DNA of 10,759 nucleotides from assembly GCA_023263735.1 (NCBI GenBank), contig JALQUQ010000070.1, positions 1 to 10,759 on the forward strand, given 5' to 3'. The position numbers were made by a program, and so were the translations under genes. The DNA is from Paracoccaceae bacterium. GTDB taxonomy: Bacteria; Pseudomonadota; Alphaproteobacteria; Rhodobacterales; Rhodobacteraceae. The stretch's first letter is position 1. Each line of letters opens with the position of its first letter. Below are positions 6,269-10,759 of the stretch, in pieces. Below the pieces are notes generated by a model. It had not been told where the DNA came from. It saw only the letters and a program-made list of their open reading frames with translations, and ran no database searches.

Positions 6269-7089
6269 CGCAGATCCCCCATGCCGACCATTTCAACATC
6301 CTTGTAATCGACATTGTCGCCCGCCATGGCCCAGATAAAGGTATAGCTGCCGGTGCCCGCCCCGCAATGGATCGACCACGGCGGCGAGATCGCGGCCTCT
6401 TCATTGGCGATCACCAGATGGCGCGTTTCGGAAGGTTCGCCCATGAAGTGAAAGACCCGCTGACCCTCGGCCAGATCGAAATAGAGATAGGCCTCCATCC
6501 GCCGATCATGCAGATGCGCGGGCATGGTGTTCCAGACAGACCCGCCGTGGAACTGGGTATAGCCCAGCACCAACTGGCAGCTTTCCATCACCTCGGGGTG
6601 GATGAACTGATTGATGGTGCGGTGGTTCGCGGTTTCCGCCGCGCCCAGCGTCAGCTTTTTTGCCTCCTCCAGCGTGACCAAACGGGCGGGCAGGGCGCGA
6701 TGTGCGGGGCAAGAGGTGATATAGAACCGCCCCAAGCCGCCAAAGGTCACCGGGCCCGCGCCCATCGGCAGATACAGAACGTCGCCCTTGTTCAGCGTAT
6801 AAAGGGCGCCCGCAGCCGTCACCGTGCCCGCCTCGCCCACATTGACCACGCCCATTTCGCGGCGATCGAGCACGCTGGGCGTTCCGGTCTCGCGCACATG
6901 ATCCAGCACCAAGGTGCCCCCCGCCGGAACCGCACCGCCAACGATCATCCGGTCGTAATGGGTATAGACCAGCCGGATCTGGCCCGGCTGAAACAGACCC
7001 TCGCCCAGAAAGTTCCGGCGCAGCGCGGCGGTGTCCATGCCCTTGGCTTCGGTGGGCGAAATCGCCGGGCGGGTTTCAACAAAGAGCAT
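6265..7089 (-). CDS. kduI: 5-keto-4-deoxyuronate isomerase (4-deoxy-L-threo-5-hexosulose-uronate ketol-isomerase)
   Basis: KduI interconverts DKI and 2,5-diketo-3-deoxygluconate (EC 5.3.1.17), a zinc-dependent cupin enzyme of pectin/polyuronate catabolism in the cytoplasm. The 274 residues compare with 278 in E. coli. Zinc ligands sit where expected: H192, H194 and E199 in MPAHLHDRRMEAYLYF, and H241 in SPPWSIHCG. Other family blocks include DRREMGVVNVG and HFMGEPSETRHLV, and the C-terminus GMGDLR resembles the usual VKDLR ending. I chose the ATG at 7089 because AAAGGA lies at ideal distance upstream; a GTG at 7104, overlapping the preceding stop, would place that ribosome site inside the gene. 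It lies 11 bases after the kdgF-type cupin gene and overlaps kduD by four bases. All catalytic residues are present, so I expect an active enzyme. Confidence 0.95.
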   Translation of the reverse strand: MLFVETRPAISPTEAKGMDTAALRRNFLGEGLFQPGQIRLVYTHYDRMIVGGAVPAGGTLVLDHVRETGTPSVLDRREMGVVNVGEAGTVTAAGALYTLNKGDVLYLPMGAGPVTFGGLGRFYITSCPAHRALPARLVTLEEAKKLTLGAAETANHRTINQFIHPEVMESCQLVLGYTQFHGGSVWNTMPAHLHDRRMEAYLYFDLAEGQRVFHFMGEPSETRHLVIANEEAAISPPWSIHCGAGTGSYTFIWAMAGDNVDYKDVEMVGMGDLR

Positions 7090-7100
7090 CGTGGGTCCTT

Positions 7101-7406
7101 TCACAGAAAATCGTCGCGACGGGGGGTAAAGCCGTCAATCAGCACGCCAGGCGTCAGGCAGACACAGCCATGAACGGCGTTCGAGGGGATGACAAAGGCA
7201 TCGCCGGGCCCGACCTCAAAGCTGCGCCCGTCAATGGAAAAGCGGAACCGGCCCGATTGCACAAAGGTCGATTGCACATGCGGATGATGGTGCAGGGCCC
7301 CCGTCGCGCCGGTCTCCTGAAAGGTAAACCGCACGACCATCAGCTCGGCACTGTCGGCCAGAACCTGACGGGTCACATTCTCGCCCGAAGGCACGATCGG
7401 AAACAT
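7101..7406 (-). CDS. kdgF: KdgF-type cupin, unsaturated uronate linearising enzyme
   Basis: KdgF opens the ring of 4,5-unsaturated uronates released by pectate or alginate lyases to give the open-chain keto acid used by KduI. This 101-residue protein is one small cupin barrel, the normal KdgF size of about 105-115. The first cupin motif is ALHHHPHVQSTFVQSG (37-52) and the second IPSNAVHG (73-80); probable metal ligands are H39, H41, Q45 and H79, aligning with the HxHPHxQ and PHG patterns of the family. The tail GFTPRRDDFL resembles the typical KdgF ending SPPREDFL. Family members as I remember them have Glu before the Gln of motif 1; here it is V44. The ATG at 7406 lies 9 bases after the dctM stop with a G-run as ribosome site, and kduI, its pathway successor, follows after 11 bases. 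A generic sugar-binding cupin is the alternative; context and tail argue for KdgF. Confidence 0.85.
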   Translation of the reverse strand: MFPIVPSGENVTRQVLADSAELMVVRFTFQETGATGALHHHPHVQSTFVQSGRFRFSIDGRSFEVGPGDAFVIPSNAVHGCVCLTPGVLIDGFTPRRDDFL

Positions 7407-7415
7407 CAGCCCCCC

Positions 7416-8696
7416 CTAGCGGAACACGGAGGGCAGCCACAACGACAGCGCGGGCACATAGGTCACCAGCATCAGCGTGGCAAAGGCCGCACCATAGAAC
7501 GGCCAGATCGTCTTGACCGCCTGACCCACCGAAATCTTCCCCACCGCACAGCCCACGAACAGCACCGCCCCGACCGGCGGCGTGCAAAGCCCAATGCCCA
7601 GGTTCAAGACAAGGATCACCCCGAAATGCACCGGGTCCACCCCAAAGGCGCTGGCCACCGGCAAAAAGATCGGGGTGGTGATCACGATCAGGGGCGACAT
7701 GTCCATAAAGGTGCCAAGGATCAGCAGGATCACATTGATCAACAACAAGACCACGATCGGATTGTCCGACACCCTTTGCATCAGCGCGATCATGGTGGCA
7801 GGCACCTTGAGATAGGCCAACAGCCAGCCAAAGGCCGCCGCACAGCCGATGACCAGCAAGACCATGGCCGTGGTCCGCACCGCCGCCTGAACCGCGCCCA
7901 GAAAATCGCCCCAGCCCATGGTCCGATACCCGATGGTCGTCACCCCCAAAGCATAAACCGCCGCGATGCAGCTTGACTCGCTGGCCGTGAACACCCCCGA
8001 CCGCACCCCGCCAAAGATGATGGCGATCAGCAAAAGCCCCGGGATCGCGTTGATCAGCAATCGGCCCAAGGCGTTCCAGCCCGGAAAGGGCTCGGTCGGA
8101 TAATCGCGGCGCTTGGCCACGACATAGGCCGCCACCCCCAAAGACAGCGCCAAAAGGATGCCGGGCACGATCCCGGCGGTGAACAGATCGGCAATCGAAA
8201 TCCGCCCGCCGCCCGCTATGGAATAGATGATCATGTTGTGCGATGGCGGGATCATCAGGGCGATGATCGCCGAAACGACCGTGATGTTTACGCCGTAATC
8301 AACGCCATAGCCGCGCGCCTTCATCTGCGGAATCATCAGCCCGCCAATCGCGCTGGCATCAGCGGCCGCCGATCCCGAAATGCCCCCGAACAGCACCGAA
8401 GAGGCGATGTTCACCTGCCCCAGACCGCCCCGCACATGCCCGACCGCCGCCCCCGCAACCGCGATCAAGCGGCGGGCAATATCGCCCCGCACCATCAATT
8501 CGCCCGCAAAGATGAAAAACGGGATCGCCATCAGCGCAAAGACCGACACCCCCGAATTCAACCGCTGAAACACCACCACCGGCGGCAATCCCAGATAAAG
8601 AACGGTGGCAAAACTGGCCGCCCCCAGACAAAAGGCAACCGGCGTTCCGATGATCAAAAGCAGCGAAAAGCTGCCAAACAGAACCCAAAGCTCCAT
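7416..8696 (-). CDS. dctM: TRAP transporter large permease subunit (DctM family)
   Basis: This is the large membrane subunit of a tripartite ATP-independent periplasmic transporter, which moves the bound substrate across the inner membrane using an ion gradient. The 426 residues are almost entirely hydrophobic segments, consistent with about 12 membrane passes, the usual size for the family. Diagnostic blocks are the N-terminal hairpin MELWVLFGSFSLLLIIGTPV, GISGSAAADASAIG at 105-118 and IPPSHNMIIYS at 149-159, the last being typical of the dicarboxylate/uronate-type DctM. It starts 3 bases after the dctQ stop (TGA-CGG-ATG), with GGAG inside the end of dctQ, and the kdgF cupin starts 9 bases after its stop. 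Substrate is not readable from the permease; a hexuronate is inferred from the surrounding uxaC, uxuAB and kduID genes. Confidence 0.95.
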   Translation of the reverse strand: MELWVLFGSFSLLLIIGTPVAFCLGAASFATVLYLGLPPVVVFQRLNSGVSVFALMAIPFFIFAGELMVRGDIARRLIAVAGAAVGHVRGGLGQVNIASSVLFGGISGSAAADASAIGGLMIPQMKARGYGVDYGVNITVVSAIIALMIPPSHNMIIYSIAGGGRISIADLFTAGIVPGILLALSLGVAAYVVAKRRDYPTEPFPGWNALGRLLINAIPGLLLIAIIFGGVRSGVFTASESSCIAAVYALGVTTIGYRTMGWGDFLGAVQAAVRTTAMVLLVIGCAAAFGWLLAYLKVPATMIALMQRVSDNPIVVLLLINVILLILGTFMDMSPLIVITTPIFLPVASAFGVDPVHFGVILVLNLGIGLCTPPVGAVLFVGCAVGKISVGQAVKTIWPFYGAAFATLMLVTYVPALSLWLPSVFR

Positions 8697-8699
8697 CCG

Positions 8700-9221
8700 T
8701 CACGCTCCGTTTCCGGTTTCGCCAAACCGCGCCGTCGGCAGTCCGGCCGCCCGCCGCAGAACCCGCTCCAGCGAAAACAGCATCACCAGCCCCCCGCCAA
8801 AGACCAGCGGCAGAAAATCTACCGCCCCGCTGATCCCCAAGGTCGGCAAGACCGACCCGGCCGCCGACAACATCAACTGCCCGCCATACCAGGCCATGCC
8901 AAAGCCAAAGGCACAGACCACCAGGTCCGAGGTCGTGTGCAAGACCGCCTTCATCCGGTCGGGCAGCACATGCAACAGCACATCGAACGACAGATGATAT
9001 CCCTCACGGATTCCCACCGCCGCGCCCAGAAAGATGAACCATCCCATCAAGATCACCGCCGCCGGCTCGCTCCAGACGATCGAACTGTTCAGCGCATAGC
9101 GAAAAAACACCTGGGTCGACACGATGGCCGTCATCGCCACCAACCCAAGTCCCGCGATCCACAGGCTCAGCCGCGACACGACCCCAAGCCCCCGGGCCAG
9201 CTTTTCCATGCCTTGCTTCAT
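8700..9221 (-). CDS. dctQ: TRAP transporter small permease subunit (DctQ family)
   Basis: DctQ is the small membrane subunit that pairs with DctM in the inner membrane. The 173 residues fit the family, with four predicted membrane segments at about 20-40, 50-70, 96-116 and 133-152. The family block FFRYALNSSIVWSEPAA (39-55), with WSE at the start of segment 2, and the amphipathic link after REGYHLSFD (72-80) are typical. The ATG at 9221 is preceded by GGGAGGT, a near-ideal ribosome site 5-6 bases away. A 154-base gap with a strong stem-loop separates it from dctP, and dctM follows after 3 bases. It is probably translated with dctM from the same transcript. Nothing is missing; the substrate is inferred from context only. 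Confidence 0.93.
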   Translation of the reverse strand: MKQGMEKLARGLGVVSRLSLWIAGLGLVAMTAIVSTQVFFRYALNSSIVWSEPAAVILMGWFIFLGAAVGIREGYHLSFDVLLHVLPDRMKAVLHTTSDLVVCAFGFGMAWYGGQLMLSAAGSVLPTLGISGAVDFLPLVFGGGLVMLFSLERVLRRAAGLPTARFGETGNGA

Positions 9222-9267
9222 CCAGACCTCCCGATCCGGCGATCACTGCCCGCAGAAGGGCTTGCAC

Positions 9268-9317
9268 CTTTTTCAAATACTCCGCGGGGGTCCGGGGGCG
9301 CGAAGCCCCCGGCGCGG
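9268..9317. repeat. Two-tier stem-loop (REP-like) between dctP and dctQ
   Basis: An inner perfect stem CCGGGGGC (9292-9299) / GCCCCCGG (9305-9312) with loop GCGAA is enclosed by an outer stem CCGCG (9282-9286) / CGCGG (9313-9317), with a 5-base bulge on one side. It is flanked by the A/T-rich stretch CTTTTTCAAATACTCC at 9268-9283. From memory, hairpins joined to a CAAATACTCC-like stretch recur between genes in Rhodobacterales, so this may be a dispersed intergenic repeat. Its place just after the binding-protein gene fits a 3' stabilising structure that keeps dctP transcript in excess over dctQM. No T-run follows, so full termination is unlikely. A shorter hairpin GCCC/GGGC lies nearer dctQ. 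Confidence 0.65.
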
Positions 9318-9375
9318 CCGGTGGGAAAGCGCCCCGCCAGACGCCGCCCCGCCAGCCTCTCTGCCCGCCTTCCCG

Positions 9376-10359
9376 TCAGTCGACCGACTGAATCCGTTCG
9401 ACCAGGCTCTTCAGCTTGGGGCTCGAGGCATGTTTTTCGTAAACGGGCACCATCGCCTCGATAAAGGGCGTCTTGTCGATGGCGTCGACGATCTCGACGC
9501 CCGCGGCGCGGATCTTGGCTTCCGAGTCTTTTTCCCGGGCGGCCCAAAGCTCGCGGTTGACCGGGACCGAGGCGGCGGCCGCATCGCGGACCAATTGCTG
9601 GTCCTCGGGGCTCAGCTTGTCCCACGAGACTTTCGACATCACCAGAACTTCGGGCACGATCAGGTGCTGGTCCAGCGTGTAATATTTCGCGACCTCGAAA
9701 TGGCCCGAGGATTCATACGACGGCCAATTGTTTTCGGCCCCGTCGATGACCCCGGTCTGGATCGAGGAATAGACCTCGCCATAGGGCATCGGGGTGGCAT
9801 TGGCCCCAAGCGCGGCCATCATGTCCACAAACACATCCGACTGCATGACGCGCACCTTCATGCCCTTCAGATCGTCAATCGACCTGACCGGCTTTTGGCT
9901 GTTGTAAAAGCTGCGCGAGCCGCCGTCGTAATAGCCCAGACCGATAAAGCCATGGGGTTCAAAGGCCGCCAGAATTTCCGCGCCGACCTCGCCGTCCAGC
10001 ACGCGATGGGCATGGTCGGTGGAGCGGAAGATATAGGGCAGCGAGACGACCTTGGTTTCTTCGATCAGGTTGTTGAACGGCCCCATCGACACGCGGTTCA
10101 GATCGATCACGCCGAATTTGGTCTGTTCGATCGTGTCTTTTTCCTCGCCCAATTGGGCCGAATGGAACACTTCGACGCAGATGCGCCCGCCGGACGAGGC
10201 TTTCAGCGTTTCGCCCATCTGCTTTACGGCCTCCACGGTCGGATAGCCGTCGGGATGGGTGTCCGAGGATTTCAGCGTGATTTCACACTCGGCAGCAGCC
10301 GCGGTGGCCAGGGCGGTGCTGGCCAAGAAGGCGGCGGCGATTGATTTGACGTGCTTCAT
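9376..10359 (-). CDS. dctP: TRAP transporter periplasmic substrate-binding protein (DctP family), probably hexuronate
   Basis: This is the periplasmic receptor that delivers substrate to DctQM. The 327-residue precursor begins with a signal peptide, [20 protein letters not shown] and a further AAA, cleaved near residue 23-24 before ECEITL. The mature part shows the DctP order: [19 protein letters not shown] (68-86), [20 protein letters not shown], then MKVRVMQS with R170, the arginine that in related proteins such as SiaP pairs with the substrate carboxylate; R149 is a second candidate. GVIDGAENN (203-211) is also characteristic. The ATG at 10359 has GGAGGAGA 6-8 bases upstream and the signal peptide directly after it; the open frame upstream of it is uxaC overlap. 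It lies 31 bases after uxaC. A uronate ligand is inferred from operon context; several members of this family are known to bind D-glucuronate or D-galacturonate. Confidence 0.94.
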   Translation of the reverse strand: MKHVKSIAAAFLASTALATAAAAECEITLKSSDTHPDGYPTVEAVKQMGETLKASSGGRICVEVFHSAQLGEEKDTIEQTKFGVIDLNRVSMGPFNNLIEETKVVSLPYIFRSTDHAHRVLDGEVGAEILAAFEPHGFIGLGYYDGGSRSFYNSQKPVRSIDDLKGMKVRVMQSDVFVDMMAALGANATPMPYGEVYSSIQTGVIDGAENNWPSYESSGHFEVAKYYTLDQHLIVPEVLVMSKVSWDKLSPEDQQLVRDAAAASVPVNRELWAAREKDSEAKIRAAGVEIVDAIDKTPFIEAMVPVYEKHASSPKLKSLVERIQSVD

Positions 10360-10390
10360 TTGGGTCTCCTCCCGATGTTTTGGGGCTGGG

Positions 10391-10759
10391 TCACAGCCGA
10401 TAGGCTTGCTTGGCAAGTCTGTAGGCGAGGTCATGCGCGACCTCATAGGCCTCGTCTTCGGTCAGCCGTCCGGTCAGGACCTGGCCAGCCAAAAAGGCGC
10501 AATCGACGCGACGCGCCACATCGTGGCGGGCCGGAATCGACAGATAGGCGCGGGTGTCGTCGTTAAAGCCGACCGTGTTGTAAAAGCCCGCGGTTTCGGT
10601 GGTGGTTTCGCGGAACCGTCGCATCCCCTCGGCGCTGTCAAAGAACCACCAGGCCGGCCCGAGTTTGAGGGCGGGGTAGACCCCGGCCAAGGGCGCGAGT
10701 TCGCGGGAATAGGCGGTTTCGTCCAGCGTAAAGACGATCACCGTCAGATCGGGGCGCAT
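10391..10759 (-). CDS. uxaC: Uronate isomerase (glucuronate isomerase), C-terminal part, 5' end outside window
   Basis: UxaC isomerises D-glucuronate to D-fructuronate and D-galacturonate to D-tagaturonate, a metal-dependent amidohydrolase-fold enzyme. Only the last 122 residues are present; the E. coli protein has 470, so about three quarters lie beyond the right edge. The segments [16 protein letters not shown] and [19 protein letters not shown] followed by PARHDVARR correspond to the GSGWWFND and the LTDSRSFLSYTRHEYFRR regions of E. coli UxaC. The frame is open to the window edge; the Met codon right at the edge is internal and not the start. The TGA at 10391-10393 lies 31 bases before dctP. 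This is the first visible gene of the operon; genes further upstream may share the transcript. Product in this pathway feeds UxuB. Confidence 0.94.
   Translation of the reverse strand: MRPDLTVIVFTLDETAYSRELAPLAGVYPALKLGPAWWFFDSAEGMRRFRETTTETAGFYNTVGFNDDTRAYLSIPARHDVARRVDCAFLAGQVLTGRLTEDEAYEVAHDLAYRLAKQAYRL

Noticed and set aside
9004..9276. Minus-strand TTG frame starting beside the dctP/dctQ hairpin
   Set aside because: It overlaps dctQ in another frame; dctQ has the ideal ribosome site and the family motifs.
8238..9464. Plus-strand frame of 408 codons over the TRAP permease genes
   Set aside because: The product is extremely rich in Arg, Gln, His, Pro and Lys, the expected mirror of hydrophobic membrane codons.
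1..10759. CRISPR array, insertion sequence, tRNA, phage or defence genes
   Set aside because: No spaced direct repeats, no transposase motifs, no tRNA-like cloverleaf and no matching protein families were seen on either strand.

Overview
The window is about 10.8 kb of GC-rich DNA. It carries eleven protein genes, all on the minus strand, so transcription runs from high to low coordinates. The gene content suggests an alphaproteobacterium of the Rhodobacterales (roseobacter/Rhodobacter type): a DctPQM TRAP transporter feeds uronate catabolism, IolC is fused to a DUF2090 domain, and one intergenic hairpin resembles those often seen in that order. This assignment is inferred from family content and style, not from a marker gene.

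Region 1 (about 10759 to 2840) is a hexuronate / unsaturated-uronate operon. In transcription order it reads uxaC (3' end only), dctP, dctQ, dctM, kdgF-type cupin, kduI, kduD, uxuB, uxuA, and then a rho-independent terminator at 2840-2875. The TRAP system would import the acid sugar. UxaC, UxuB and UxuA convert D-glucuronate through D-fructuronate and D-mannonate to 2-keto-3-deoxygluconate (KDG). KdgF, KduI and KduD convert the unsaturated uronate left by pectin/polyuronate lyases through 5-keto-4-deoxyuronate (DKI) and 2,5-diketo-3-deoxygluconate to the same KDG. The two routes meet at KDG, whose kinase and aldolase are not in the window. Most junctions are tight: 4-base overlaps at kduI/kduD and uxuB/uxuA, and gaps of 3, 9, 11 and 31 bases elsewhere. 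Two junctions are loose and contain strong stem-loops: dctP/dctQ (154 bases) and kduD/uxuB (79 bases).

Region 2 (2212 to 2881) is a 670-base gap with no convincing gene. It should hold the promoter of the next unit and contains several palindromes.

Region 3 (2211 to 1) is the start of a myo-inositol unit: iolG (inositol 2-dehydrogenase), then iolC (5-dehydro-2-deoxygluconokinase with a C-terminal DUF2090 domain), which overlap by one base. iolC runs off the left edge.

I see no tRNA, rRNA, CRISPR array, insertion sequence, phage gene or defence gene. The genes belong to well-known families and I do not see a previously undescribed system. The points most worth a second look are non-coding: a 70-base array of three back-to-back stem-loops between kduD and uxuB, a two-tier hairpin between dctP and dctQ, and the palindromes and possible leader ORF upstream of iolG.
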